Assembly (NCBI RefSeq): GCF_018612915.1
Contig: NZ_JAGGRL010000008.1
Coordinates: forward strand, 1 to 64,000
Source: Stenotrophomonas sp. ISL-67
GTDB lineage: Bacteria > Pseudomonadota > Gammaproteobacteria > Xanthomonadales > Xanthomonadaceae
Reading direction: 5' to 3'
Length of the DNA: 64,000 bases
How positions within the stretch are numbered: the first letter of the stretch is position 1; each line of letters opens with the position of its first letter. Made by a program: the position numbers and the translations under genes. The notes beneath the pieces are model-generated. The model ran no database searches and had not been told where the DNA came from. It was given only the letters and a program-made list of their open reading frames with translations. Below, one piece after another: positions 44,827 to 54,001 of this stretch.

Positions 44827-46575
44827 ATGTCCGAGCCTACTGCCGCCCCCACCGACGCCCTTCCGGAAACCCACGAAAAGCGGGATTTCATCCGTCAGAT
44901 CGTCCGCGAGGACCTGGCCGCCGGCAAGCATGCCGCGATCAAGACGCGCTTCCCGCCCGAGCCCAATGGTTACCTGCATATCGGCCATGCCAAGTCGATC
45001 TGCCTGAATTTCGGCATTGCCGGTGAGTTCGGCGGTGTGTGCAACCTGCGTTTCGACGACACCAACCCGGCCAAGGAAGACCCCGAGTACGTGGCCGCGA
45101 TCCAGGACGACGTGCGCTGGCTGGGCTTCACCTGGAACGAGCTGCGGCATGCCTCGGATTACTTCGACGCCTACTACCTGGCCGCCGAAAAGCTGATCGG
45201 CGATGGCAAGGCCTATGTCTGCGACCTGTCGGCCGAGGAAGTGCGCGCCTACCGCGGCACCCTGACCGAACCCGGCCGCCCGTCGCCCTGGCGCGATCGC
45301 AGCGTGGAAGAGAGCCTGGACCTGTTCCGCCGCATGCGCGCCGGTGAGTTCCCCGATGGCGCGCGCACCGTGCGCGCCAGGATCGACATGGCCAGCGGCA
45401 ACATCAACCTGCGCGATCCGACGCTTTACCGCATCAAGCACGTCGAGCACCAGAACACCGGCAACGCGTGGCCGATCTACCCGATGTACGACTTCGCGCA
45501 TGCGTTGGGCGATTCCATCGAAGGCATCACCCACTCGCTGTGCACGCTGGAATTCGAAGACCACCGCCCGCTGTACGACTGGTGCGTGGACAACGTCGAT
45601 TTCGCCCATGACGATGCGCTGACCGCACCGCTGGTCGAACGCGGCCTGCCGCGTGAGGCCGCCAAGCCGCGCCAGATCGAGTTTTCGCGCCTGAACATCA
45701 ACTACACCGTGATGAGCAAGCGCAAGCTGATGGCGCTGGTCACCGAACAGCTGGTCGATGGCTGGGAAGACCCGCGCATGCCGACCCTGCAGGGCCTGCG
45801 TCGTCGCGGCTACACCCCGGCGGCGATGCGCCTGTTCGCCGAACGGGTGGGCATCAGCAAGCAGAATTCGGTGATCGATTTCAGCGTACTGGAAGGCGCG
45901 CTGCGCGAAGACCTCGACAGCGCCGCCGCACGCCGCATGGCCGTGGTCGATCCGGTCAAACTGGTGCTGACCAACCTGCCCGAGGGCCACGCCGAAACGC
46001 TGACCTTCTCCAATCACCCCAAGGACGAAGCCTTCGGAACCCGCGAGGTGCCGTTCGCGCGCGAACTGTGGATCGAACGCGACGACTTCGCCGAAGTGCC
46101 TCCCAAGGGCTGGAAGCGCCTGGTCCCCGGTGGCGAAGTGCGCCTGCGCGGCGCCGGCATCATCCGCTGCGATGAGGTGGTCAAGGATGCCGACGGCACC
46201 ATCACCGAACTGCGCGGCTGGCTGGATCCCGAATCGCGCCCCGGCATGGAAGGCGCCAACCGCAAGATCAAGGGCACCATCCACTGGGTCAGCGCCGTGC
46301 ACGCCGTGCCGGCCGAAATCCGCCTGTACGACCGCCTGTTCTCGGTACCGAACCCCGACGACGAATCCGAAGGCAAGACCTACCGCGACTACCTGAACCC
46401 GGAATCGCGCCGCACTGTCACCGGCTATGTGGAACCGGCCGCCGCCACCGCCGCGCCCGAACAGTCGTTCCAGTTCGAGCGCACCGGCTACTTCGTCGCC
46501 GACCGCCGCGACCACACCGCCGCCGCACCCGTCTTCAACCGCAGCGTCACCCTGCGCGATACCTGGTCGGCGTAA
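44827..46575 (+). CDS. glnS: Glutaminyl-tRNA synthetase
   Basis: 582 aa class I synthetase. HIGH motif in [12 protein letters not shown] (51-54), KMSKS-like VMSKRKL, and the FDDTNP motif near residue 76. The C-terminal anticodon-binding beta barrels are complete (to TLRDTWSA). Its cognate tRNA-Gln is at 9126-9202. Start ATG at 44827. Confidence 0.97.
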   Translation: MSEPTAAPTDALPETHEKRDFIRQIVREDLAAGKHAAIKTRFPPEPNGYLHIGHAKSICLNFGIAGEFGGVCNLRFDDTNPAKEDPEYVAAIQDDVRWLGFTWNELRHASDYFDAYYLAAEKLIGDGKAYVCDLSAEEVRAYRGTLTEPGRPSPWRDRSVEESLDLFRRMRAGEFPDGARTVRARIDMASGNINLRDPTLYRIKHVEHQNTGNAWPIYPMYDFAHALGDSIEGITHSLCTLEFEDHRPLYDWCVDNVDFAHDDALTAPLVERGLPREAAKPRQIEFSRLNINYTVMSKRKLMALVTEQLVDGWEDPRMPTLQGLRRRGYTPAAMRLFAERVGISKQNSVIDFSVLEGALREDLDSAAARRMAVVDPVKLVLTNLPEGHAETLTFSNHPKDEAFGTREVPFARELWIERDDFAEVPPKGWKRLVPGGEVRLRGAGIIRCDEVVKDADGTITELRGWLDPESRPGMEGANRKIKGTIHWVSAVHAVPAEIRLYDRLFSVPNPDDESEGKTYRDYLNPESRRTVTGYVEPAAATAAPEQSFQFERTGYFVADRRDHTAAAPVFNRSVTLRDTWSA

Positions 46576-46603
46576 GCCCCACCGCATTCGAAAGGCCTGT
46601 CCC

Positions 46604-47164
46604 ATGCTGTACGCGCAAGTCCACCTCACCCTGCCCGCCTGGATCCACGACCAGATCGACCTGGCCCGTGCCTGGCCCGGCGATACGGCCAAGGTCGCGC
46701 TGGCCATTGAACTGTCGCGCCTGAATGTCGAGGCGGAGACGGGTGGCCCCTTCGGCGCCGTGGTGTTCGGGCCGGACGACCGCGTCATCGCCGCCGGCGT
46801 GAACCGCGTGGTGCCGCACAGCACCTCGCTGGCGCATGCCGAGAACATGGCCTACATGCTGGCCCAGCAGCGCCTGCAGACCCCGCGCCTGAATGACGTG
46901 CTGTCGCCGGTCACCCTGGCCACCTCGTCGCAGCCGTGCTGCCAGTGCTACGGCGCCACCATCTGGGCCGGCATCGACCGCCTGCTGATCGGCGCCAGCG
47001 CGCAGGATGTGGAGGAACTGACCCCGTTCGATGAAGGCCCGCTTCCGGCCGACTGGGTTGGCGAACTCAACAAGCGAGGCATCGAGGTCGTGCGCGACAT
47101 CGAGCGCGACGCCGCGCGCGCGGTCCTGCGCCAATACGGAGAGATCAACGGTGCGCATTACTGA
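46604..47164 (+). CDS. Nucleoside/guanine deaminase-like protein (cytidine deaminase fold)
   Basis: 186 aa. The zinc site of the family is visible: HAE in SLAHAENMA with the catalytic Glu, and PCCQC in SSQPCCQCYGATIWAG. ETGGPFGAVVF is the usual beta-hairpin before it. It is nearest to guanine deaminase/tRNA-adenosine-deaminase-like proteins; the substrate is unknown. The ATG at 46604 lies 28 nt after glnS and 24 nt before rlmM, so all three may be cotranscribed. Confidence 0.85.
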   Translation: MLYAQVHLTLPAWIHDQIDLARAWPGDTAKVALAIELSRLNVEAETGGPFGAVVFGPDDRVIAAGVNRVVPHSTSLAHAENMAYMLAQQRLQTPRLNDVLSPVTLATSSQPCCQCYGATIWAGIDRLLIGASAQDVEELTPFDEGPLPADWVGELNKRGIEVVRDIERDAARAVLRQYGEINGAHY

Positions 47165-47188
47165 TTCCCACGCCGCCGGCGTGATTCG

Positions 47189-48235
47189 ATGAGCGGCCTG
47201 CTGTGCCTGTGCCGCCAGGGCTTCGAACCGGAACTGGCCGGTGAGCTGTCCGAACGAGCCGCGTACGCGAACATCGCCGGCTATGCGCGCACCCAGCGCA
47301 ATGACGGTTACGTCCTGTTCGCCACTGACGAAGGCGCCGGGCTGTCCAAGGCGCTGCCCTGGCGTTCCTTGATCTTCGCCCGCCAGAAGCTGGTGGTACT
47401 GGCCGAACTGCGCGAACTGGACCCCGCCGACCGGATCACCCCGATCCTGGCGGCGCTCGAGGGCCAACAGCGCTTCGGCGACATGTGGGTGGAACATCCC
47501 GATTCGGACGAAGGCAAGCCGCTGGCCGGGCTGGCCCGCGCGTTCGGCAATGCGCTGCGCCCGGCGCTGCGCAAGGCCGGCCTGCTCACCGACAAGCCCA
47601 ACACCAGCCTGCCGCGCCTGCACATCGTGTTCGTCGACGGCCGCCACGCGTTCGTCTGCGTGGCCGACACCCGCGACAGCGCGCCCTGGGCGCTTGGCAT
47701 TCCGCGCCTGAAGCTGCTGCCCGATGCACCGTCGCGCTCGGCCCTGAAGCTGGACGAAGCCCTGCTGACCTTGATGAGCCCGGAGGAACGCGAACAGCTG
47801 GTCAAGCCCGGCATGCGTTCTGCCGACCTGGGCGCCGCGCCCGGCGGCTGGACCTGGGTGCTTACCCGCCAGCACATGCGCGTGATCAGCGTGGACAACG
47901 GACCACTGCGCGAGCACGTGCTGGACAGCGGCCTGGTCGAGCACCTGCGCGCCGATGGTTTCCACTGGCAACCCGAAACCCCGCTGGACTGGATGGTCTG
48001 CGACATGGTCGAGCAGCCGCGCCGGGTGGCTGAACGCATGGCGACCTGGTTCCGCGAGGGCTGGTGCCGGCACGCGATCTTCAACCTCAAGCTGCCGATG
48101 AAGAAGCGTTGGGACGAAACCCGGACGTGCCTGGAGCTGTTCGAGGCGCAGGCCGGACGACCGCTCACCGTGCGCGCCAAGCAGCTTTACCACGACCGTG
48201 AGGAAATCACGGTACTGGCCTGGAGCGGGCGATGA
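47189..48235 (+). CDS. rlmM: 23S rRNA 2'-O-ribose methyltransferase RlmM (C2498)
   Basis: 348 aa. N-terminal THUMP-like domain (LLCLCRQGFEPELAGELSE) and a Rossmann SAM domain with MRSADLGAAPGGWTWVLTR, then DWMVCDMVEQPRRVAERM and NLKLPMKKRWDE giving the K-D-K-type catalytic set. Length and start (SGLLCLCRQGFE) fit the family. Last gene of the plus-strand run. Confidence 0.95.
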   Translation: MSGLLCLCRQGFEPELAGELSERAAYANIAGYARTQRNDGYVLFATDEGAGLSKALPWRSLIFARQKLVVLAELRELDPADRITPILAALEGQQRFGDMWVEHPDSDEGKPLAGLARAFGNALRPALRKAGLLTDKPNTSLPRLHIVFVDGRHAFVCVADTRDSAPWALGIPRLKLLPDAPSRSALKLDEALLTLMSPEEREQLVKPGMRSADLGAAPGGWTWVLTRQHMRVISVDNGPLREHVLDSGLVEHLRADGFHWQPETPLDWMVCDMVEQPRRVAERMATWFREGWCRHAIFNLKLPMKKRWDETRTCLELFEAQAGRPLTVRAKQLYHDREEITVLAWSGR

Positions 48236-48276
48236 TCCGCCGCCAGCTGCAGGGCTGGTTGTTGCCCTGAGAAGCG

Positions 48277-48702
48277 TCAGCCCGCCGGCGGCCCCCGGAA
48301 ATGCTGCAGGCTGCGGGTGAGCTCCAATGCCTTGTTCAACGCATTGAGACGGTCATTGTTCCAGCTGGGGTGTGCTCCAGCAGCCTGTTGGGCGGGGCGC
48401 AACTGGCTCTTGAGGTCGCGCTCCAGACATTTGAGGCTGCTCAGCAGCAGCTTCGCTTCGCCTGCGCTGGGTGCGGCATTACCCTCCGCACGGACGAACC
48501 GGTCGAGCTTCGTCTGGGCCCGATAGCCTTCCTGGCCCCGGCACCCGATGCCGAACGGATGGCATCTGTTGTTGATGTGCGTAAGCAGCCCGCCGAACCC
48601 TTCGGCTGCCGCCTTCGGATGGGCAACGATCGCGCTCGCGGCCTTGTCGGCGTTGAACGACGCCGGCCGGAAAATCTGATTGAGAACCTTGGCAATGCTC
48701 AT
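48277..48702 (-). CDS. Hypothetical protein, unrecognised
   Basis: 141 aa. AGGAAGA precedes the ATG at 48702, which supports real translation. The protein starts SIAKVLNQIFRPASFNADKA, is mostly helical, has three Cys in the middle (NRCHPFGIGCRGQEGY, SLKCLERDL) and a C-terminal helix rich in Leu and Asn (NNDRLNALNKALELTRSLQH). No signal peptide or membrane segment. Codon use is less GC-biased than the neighbours. It could be an accessory or secreted protein; there is no evidence for either. Confidence 0.55.
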   Translation of the reverse strand: MSIAKVLNQIFRPASFNADKAASAIVAHPKAAAEGFGGLLTHINNRCHPFGIGCRGQEGYRAQTKLDRFVRAEGNAAPSAGEAKLLLSSLKCLERDLKSQLRPAQQAAGAHPSWNNDRLNALNKALELTRSLQHFRGPPAG

Positions 48703-48857
48703 GATTCTTCCTGCGGAAAGGGAGCGATGAGGGCGCACCCATCAGGGTGAGGCGCATCCAGACGCCCTCAGTCTGCTGAAACACGCAGGTCACCAGCTTT
48801 CAAGAAACGATCATCCCAGGCCGGTCGCGCCAACCACCAGGCCTGCCGCAGTGCACA

Positions 48858-49202
48858 TCAGTCCTGGCGGCGTTGGTTCAACAGAAGGCACTTCTCTACC
48901 GGAAGACCCTGCTTCTGGGACCTCAACAGCTCCACGAAATACTGGCAGCTGCCTCTGTTGGCCTCGTCCTTTCGCACGACTGCCACCTTGTCGTCGGCGC
49001 CGGAGACAGCGTGCGGCACACCGGGTTTCGCAGTCCGCGCGTCTCCGGCGACGTCGTGCAGCGGTTTCGGGGGGGCCATGCCACGGTTGTGCACGGTCGT
49101 AAGCTGCCACTTGATGCCGCCGGGGGCACGGCGCGGGTCGCCGCCCAGGATGCTGTGCGCCGGCGAGGACGGCAGAGGACGGACAAGGGGTGGCAGTTCC
49201 AT
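48858..49202 (-). CDS. Hypothetical protein, unrecognised, doubtful start
   Basis: 114 aa if started at ATG 49202. The N-terminal third is Pro/Ser rich (ELPPLVRPLPSSPAHSILGG), the rest is charged (GADDKVAVVRKDEANRGSC, QKQGLPVEKCLLLNQRRQD). No Shine-Dalgarno is seen before this ATG; the frame stays open about 26 codons upstream. It lies on the same strand as the gene at 48277-48702 and 155 bp before it, so they may be linked. It may not be a gene at all. Confidence 0.4.
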   Translation of the reverse strand: MELPPLVRPLPSSPAHSILGGDPRRAPGGIKWQLTTVHNRGMAPPKPLHDVAGDARTAKPGVPHAVSGADDKVAVVRKDEANRGSCQYFVELLRSQKQGLPVEKCLLLNQRRQD

Positions 49203-49314
49203 GGGAGGATTCCGGAAGGGAGGAGACGCGGCTGCCGGTGCGGGACAGCGCCAGCCGCGCCGCAGTCTGCCCAGTCGCAACCGTGCCCGCTTCCAGATTT
49301 CGATCCCCTCGGGA

Positions 49315-50490
49315 CTACAACCCCGCCGCGCGCTTCCACAATGCCGACACCAGCGGTGGCCAGCGGCCCACGCTGCCCAGCGCGCAGCCGCGCGCCAGGG
49401 TCAGGTGCATCTCGTCATTCGAGAAAACGGTGTTGATTGCGTCAAAGCCGTAGGCGGACACCGTGTTCTCGCTGCGACGTTCGCGCGCCCAGCGTTGCAG
49501 GCGATCCGGCGAGGCCCAGTCCTGCCGCCGCTGCTGTGCGCGCAGCACCCTGGCATGCAGCGCCGCCACGTCGCGCAGGCCCAGGTTCACGCCCTGCCCG
49601 GCCAGCGGGTGCACCACGTGTGCGGCATCGCCCAGGGCCAGTACGCGGCCGGCCACGTAGGCGCTGGCCAGCTGACGGCGCAGCGGGAAGGCGGCGCGCC
49701 GCGAAGCCAGCGTCATCGCACCCAACCGGGCACCGAACGCGCGGGTCAGTTCCGCGTTGAACGCTGGCTCGTCCAACGCCAGCACGCGCCCGGCTTCGGC
49801 ATCGGGCAAGGTCCACACGATGGAGCTGCGCCGTGCGCCAGCCGGCAGTACCGCCAGCGGCCCGGTACTCAGGAAGCGCTGCCAGGCCGTGGCCTGGTTG
49901 TCCTGTTCGGTGTCGACGTAGGCGACCACGCCGCGCTGGTCGTAATCCTGGCGGCTGACCTGCACCCCGGCCAGGCGGCGCAGCGTCGAGTCCGCCCCGT
50001 CGGCGGCGATCGCCAGCGCGGCATCCAGCCGGCGCCCATCGTCCAGGCGCAGGCGGACACCGTCGGCATCCTGTTCCAGCGCCTCCAGCCGCGCCGGGCA
50101 GCACAGCTGCACACCCGCCCCGGGCAGGGCGGACCACAGCCGATCCACCAGCAGGTCGTTCTCCACGATCCAGCCCAGCTGCTCGCGGCCCAGGCGGTCG
50201 GCATCGAACCGCAGCTCCTCACCGCCCGCGGCATCCCACACCCGCATGCGCCGGTAAGCGCAGGCGCGCGCGGCCAGCACCGAGGGCCACACCCCGAGCG
50301 TGCGCAGCAGCTGCGCATTGTCCGGCGCGAATGCGTAGACGCGCAGGTCAGGTTGCTGCGGCTGCCACGCCGTTGGCTCGCGGCCTTCCACCAGCGTAAC
50401 CTCCAGCCCGGCATCGGCCAGCGCCAGCGCGCAGGCGGCTCCGACCACGCCGCCGCCCACCACGATCACATCGCGCGCGCGCCGGCTCAT
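49315..50490 (-). CDS. UbiH/UbiF-family ubiquinone biosynthesis hydroxylase
   Basis: 391 aa FAD monooxygenase. DVIVVGGGVVGAACALALA is the FAD GxGxxG motif, IAADGADSTLRRLAG the DG motif, and LALGDAAHVVHPLAGQGVNL the second FAD motif. Family members hydroxylate the quinone ring at C1, C5 or C6; which position cannot be told from sequence alone. The start ATG overlaps the ubiH stop (ATGA), and the pair is likely to work on the same pathway. Confidence 0.9.
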   Translation of the reverse strand: MSRRARDVIVVGGGVVGAACALALADAGLEVTLVEGREPTAWQPQQPDLRVYAFAPDNAQLLRTLGVWPSVLAARACAYRRMRVWDAAGGEELRFDADRLGREQLGWIVENDLLVDRLWSALPGAGVQLCCPARLEALEQDADGVRLRLDDGRRLDAALAIAADGADSTLRRLAGVQVSRQDYDQRGVVAYVDTEQDNQATAWQRFLSTGPLAVLPAGARRSSIVWTLPDAEAGRVLALDEPAFNAELTRAFGARLGAMTLASRRAAFPLRRQLASAYVAGRVLALGDAAHVVHPLAGQGVNLGLRDVAALHARVLRAQQRRQDWASPDRLQRWARERRSENTVSAYGFDAINTVFSNDEMHLTLARGCALGSVGRWPPLVSALWKRAAGL

Positions 50491-51692
50491 GCGCCGGCTC
50501 CCCGGCACAGCGCCGGAACCTCGCCGCGGAAGCCCATCGCGCCGCCGACCAGCATCGACTGCATCGAGGTGGCCTGCGCCGCCAGCAACCCGAGACTGCG
50601 CAGCGGGCGCATCAACGGTGCGGGATTGCTGGTCAGCCGCGCCAACCCACCCGAGAACGCGATGGTCTGGCGACGATCCTCTTCCCGACGCGCGACATGC
50701 GCCTGCAGCAACGCATCGCTGCCGATGTCGTCGGCGGCTTCGATCAGCTCGGCCAGGGTCAGCGCATCGCGCAGGCCAAGGTTGAAGCCCTGCGCGCCCA
50801 GCGGATGGATGGTCTGCGCCGCATTGCCCAGCAGCACCGCGCGCTCGCCCACCCGTGCCTGCGCCAACACCTGCACCAGCGGATAGGCGCTGCGCGGACC
50901 ACTGTCCAGCAGGCGTCCGGCGCGCCAGCCGATGGCCTGCTGCAGCCGGGCCAGCCAGGCCACGTCGTCCAGCGCCAGCACCGCATCGGCCTGGTCGCGG
51001 GCAACGCCGTGCACCACGCCGTAATGGCGGTCGCCCCGCGGCAGCAGCGCGGTCGGGCCGGTATCGGTGAAGCGCTCGAACGCGGTGCCGTCCGGCGCGC
51101 GGGCCGGGCGCACGCGGGCCACGAACAGGGTCTGCTGGAAGTCATGCTCGTCCACGCCGATGCCCAGCGCCTCGCGCACACCGCTGCGGGTGCCGTCGGC
51201 GCCGACCACCAGCCGCGCCAGCAGGGTGCGCTCGCCGGCGTCGTCGGCGATGACCACCTCGCGGTAGCCGTCGACCGTGGCGCCCAGCCGCAGAAAGCGC
51301 GCCGGGCGGTAGCGGGCCAGGCGCTGCAGGCCCTGCAGGCGGGTTTCCAGCGCCTGGCCGAAATCGCGCGCCACCACCACCTGCCCAAACCAGGGGCGAT
51401 CGTACTGCGCGGCATCCATCTGCACCCGGCCGAAATCGCCGGCGCGGCTGACGTGGATGCGGGTAATCGGGCCCACCGCCGCGCCAGGCAGCGGCATTAC
51501 CCCCAACGCGGTCAGGGCGTTGACCGTGGCCGCGGCAAAACTGAGGTTGCGCTGGTCGAACACCGGCGGCAGCGCGCCGGCCGGGGCGATCTCGACCAGC
51601 CCGACATCGCGGCCGGCCCGGTCCAGGGCAATGGCCAGGCTGGCGCCGACCAGGCCGCCGCCCACGATCACTACGTCATGACGTTCACTCAT
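50487..51692 (-). CDS. ubiH: 2-octaprenyl-6-methoxyphenol hydroxylase-like protein UbiH
   Basis: 401 aa FAD monooxygenase. DVVIVGGGLVGASLAIALDR is the FAD-binding motif, VVGADGTRSGVREALG the DG motif and VLLGNAAQTIHPLGAQGFNL the GD motif (here GNAA replaces the usual GDAA). The Asp-to-Asn change in that motif is a common UbiH variant. ATG 51692. First gene of the pair; divergent from the BtuM-like gene across 85 bp. Confidence 0.9.
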   Translation of the reverse strand: MSERHDVVIVGGGLVGASLAIALDRAGRDVGLVEIAPAGALPPVFDQRNLSFAAATVNALTALGVMPLPGAAVGPITRIHVSRAGDFGRVQMDAAQYDRPWFGQVVVARDFGQALETRLQGLQRLARYRPARFLRLGATVDGYREVVIADDAGERTLLARLVVGADGTRSGVREALGIGVDEHDFQQTLFVARVRPARAPDGTAFERFTDTGPTALLPRGDRHYGVVHGVARDQADAVLALDDVAWLARLQQAIGWRAGRLLDSGPRSAYPLVQVLAQARVGERAVLLGNAAQTIHPLGAQGFNLGLRDALTLAELIEAADDIGSDALLQAHVARREEDRRQTIAFSGGLARLTSNPAPLMRPLRSLGLLAAQATSMQSMLVGGAMGFRGEVPALCRGAGA

Positions 51693-51777
51693 GCCGCCCA
51701 TGATAGTGCGTGCGGCCCGGCAACGCCCCGTGGCGGCAGGCGCTAGAATGAACGCTGGACTCTCACCGCCCGCCCCC

Positions 51778-52362
51778 ATGACTACCACTGCCCAACGCGC
51801 CTTCATCCTGTTCGTGCTCGTGCTGCTGATGGCGGCGACCCGGGTCAATCACTTCGCGGCGATCCCCGACGCATCCTGGGCGGTGTTCTTCATCGCCGGC
51901 TTCCACCTGCGCAGCTGGACGCGCTGGGCGTTCCCGCTGCTGATGGTGCTGGCGATCGTGATCGACGTGCTGGTGATCCGCGCCAGCGGCATCGGCTACT
52001 GGCAGCACTACTGCGTCTCGCCAGGCACCGCGCTGCTGGTGCCGGCCTACGCTGCGATGTGGGCCGGTGGCGCGCTGCTGCGCCAGGGTTACCGCAGCGC
52101 GGACTGGACCGCGCTGGCCAAGGCCGCGGCGCTGCTGGCGGCGGCGGTGGCGGTATGCCACCTGTTCGCGCAGAGCGGCTTCTACTGGACCAGCGACGTG
52201 GTCGCTGCACCCAGCGTGCAGGGCTGGGCGCAGAACTATGTGGACTGGTTCCTGCCCTACCTGCGTACCGCAGCGATCTACGTCGGCCTGGCGGCCGCGC
52301 TGCAGCTGGCCACCGAACAGGTCGTCAAGCTGCTGCACGCCCGCCACGACGCGCTGCACTGA
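51778..52362 (+). CDS. BtuM-like cobalamin membrane transporter (solitary ECF S-component type)
   Basis: 194 aa with about six transmembrane segments (starting RAFILFVLVLLMAATRV, then WAVFFIAGFHL, FPLLMVLAIVIDVLVI, ALLVPAYAAMWAGGALL, LAAAVAVCHLF and LRTAAIYVGLAAALQL). Size, topology and a Cys at residue 79 (YWQHYCVSPGTALL), with His25 and Asp63 earlier, fit BtuM, in which a cysteine near position 80 binds the cobalt of vitamin B12. The cobalamin adenosyltransferase gene follows by 11 nt. This is inference from pattern and context; the protein could be another S-component-like protein. Confidence 0.65.
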   Translation: MTTTAQRAFILFVLVLLMAATRVNHFAAIPDASWAVFFIAGFHLRSWTRWAFPLLMVLAIVIDVLVIRASGIGYWQHYCVSPGTALLVPAYAAMWAGGALLRQGYRSADWTALAKAAALLAAAVAVCHLFAQSGFYWTSDVVAAPSVQGWAQNYVDWFLPYLRTAAIYVGLAAALQLATEQVVKLLHARHDALH

Positions 52363-52373
52363 GTCCGGCGCAG

Positions 52374-52928
52374 ATGGGCAACCGGCTGTCGCGCATCTAT
52401 ACCCGCACCGGCGATGACGGCAGCACCGGCCTCGGCGACGGCAGCCGGGTGGCCAAGGATGCGGCACGGGTCAACGCCTTCGGCACCCTCGACGAGGCCA
52501 ACTCGGCGCTGGGCGTGCTGTTGGCGGTGGCGCTGCCGGATGACGTGCGCGCCCTGCTCACCACCGTGCAGCACCAGCTGTTCGACCTGGGCGGCGAGCT
52601 GTGCATTCCCGGCCACGCCGCGATCCAGGCGGCCGACGTGGACGCACTGGAACGGCAGCTTGACCACTTCAACGCCGACCTGCCGGCGTTGAAGGAGTTC
52701 ATCCTGCCCGGTGGCGGCGAAGCCGCCGCCCGTTGCCACCTGGCACGCGCCATCGTGCGCCGCGCCGAGCGCGAAACCGTCACCCTGGCCCGCCAGGAAC
52801 CGGTGCGCGCCGAGGCGCTGCATTACCTCAACCGGCTGTCGGATCTGTTGTTCGTACTGGCCCGCGTGCTCGCCCGTGCCGACGGCCACGGCGAGGTCCT
52901 CTGGCAGCACACCCGCCGCCACGGCTGA
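52374..52928 (+). CDS. Cob(I)alamin adenosyltransferase, PduO type
   Basis: 184 aa. It makes adenosylcobalamin from cob(I)alamin and ATP. YTRTGDDGSTGLGDGSRVAK is the ATP-binding motif, then FGTLDEANSALG, FILPGGGEAAARCHLARAIV and RRAERE...LNRLSDLLFVLAR, all family signatures. No cobalamin-dependent enzyme or corrin-synthesis gene is in the window, so this seems a salvage function. It lies 11 nt behind the BtuM-like gene. Confidence 0.94.
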   Translation: MGNRLSRIYTRTGDDGSTGLGDGSRVAKDAARVNAFGTLDEANSALGVLLAVALPDDVRALLTTVQHQLFDLGGELCIPGHAAIQAADVDALERQLDHFNADLPALKEFILPGGGEAAARCHLARAIVRRAERETVTLARQEPVRAEALHYLNRLSDLLFVLARVLARADGHGEVLWQHTRRHG

Positions 52929-52957
52929 GCCGCCCACCGTCCCGGAACCCTGTCCGC

Positions 52958-53869
52958 ATGCTGGTTTTCACCCATCCCGCCTGTCTGCAACACGATCCCG
53001 GCCGCGGCCACCCCGAATGCCCCCAACGCCTGCAGGTGGTGCTCGATGCCCTGCGTGCCGCCTACCCCGACCAGCTCGACTGGCGCCAGGCACCGCCGGC
53101 CAAATTCGGCGAACTGGCCCGGGTGCACGACAGCGAGCTGATCGACCAGGTGCTGGCGCCGCAGACCGAGCCGCTGCGCCTGATCGACATGGACACGATG
53201 ACCTCGCCCGGCTCGGCCAGCGCGGCACTGCACGCGGCCGGGGCCGGCGTGGCGGCCGTCGATGCGGTGATGCTGGGCGACGACCCGATGGCCTTCTGCG
53301 CGGTGCGCCCGCCTGGCCACCACGCCACCGCGACCACCGCGATGGGGTTCTGTCTCTTCAACAACATCGCCATCGCCGCCGCTTATGCGCGCGACCGCTA
53401 CGGCCTGGAGCGGATCGCGGTGGTCGATTTCGACGTCCACCACGGCAACGGCACCCAGGACATCTTCGTGGCCGAGCCCCGCGTGGCCTACTACAGCACC
53501 CACCAGGCCGGCCTGTTCCCCAACTCGGGGCTGCGCCGCGACCGGGGCGCCGGCAACCTGCTCAACATCCTGCTGCCACCAGGCAGCGGCGGCTTCCGCT
53601 TCCGCAACACGTGGGCGGACGAGATGCTGCCGGCCATCGACGATTTCCGCCCGCAGCTGGTGCTGGTCTCGGCCGGCTTCGACGCCCACCTGCGCGATCC
53701 GCAGGCCGACCTGATGTTGGAAACCGATGATTTCGCCTGGATCACCGCTGAGCTGCGCACCCTGGCTCGTCGCCATGGCGGCGGTCGCATGGTGTCCATG
53801 CTGGAGGGCGGATACGACCTGCAGGCCCTCGCCGAATGTTCGGTCGCGCATGTGGGCGCGATGCTGTGA
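52958..53869 (+). CDS. Histone deacetylase family hydrolase
   Basis: 303 aa, the bacterial acetoin-utilisation/acetylpolyamine amidohydrolase relative. RPPGHHATATTAMGFCLFNN (tandem His), DFDVHHGNGTQ (zinc Asp and His) and SAGFDAHLRDP (second zinc Asp) are all present, so an active zinc site is expected. Substrates may be acetylated polyamines or lysines. ATG 52958, 29 nt behind the adenosyltransferase gene. Confidence 0.93.
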   Translation: MLVFTHPACLQHDPGRGHPECPQRLQVVLDALRAAYPDQLDWRQAPPAKFGELARVHDSELIDQVLAPQTEPLRLIDMDTMTSPGSASAALHAAGAGVAAVDAVMLGDDPMAFCAVRPPGHHATATTAMGFCLFNNIAIAAAYARDRYGLERIAVVDFDVHHGNGTQDIFVAEPRVAYYSTHQAGLFPNSGLRRDRGAGNLLNILLPPGSGGFRFRNTWADEMLPAIDDFRPQLVLVSAGFDAHLRDPQADLMLETDDFAWITAELRTLARRHGGGRMVSMLEGGYDLQALAECSVAHVGAML

Positions 53870-54001
53870 CGATTGCCGGGCATGGCCCGGCACTACCGCC
53901 TTCCGGATGAACCTGAACCCTCGCCTGCGGCAGGCCTTCATTGCCCCTATGCAAGGGATGGGGCAAGCTACGATCCGTTTTCGTCCGAATCCGAATCCCG
54001 C

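Noticed and set aside
48811-49110. 99-codon minus-strand frame overlapping the second hypothetical gene
   Set aside because: Very Arg-rich first half and no ribosome binding site; the alternative frame looks more protein-like, though neither is certain.
51693-51777. Cobalamin riboswitch upstream of the BtuM-like gene
   Set aside because: The gap is only 85 bp and lacks a B12-box-like sequence; a full cobalamin riboswitch is about 200 nt.
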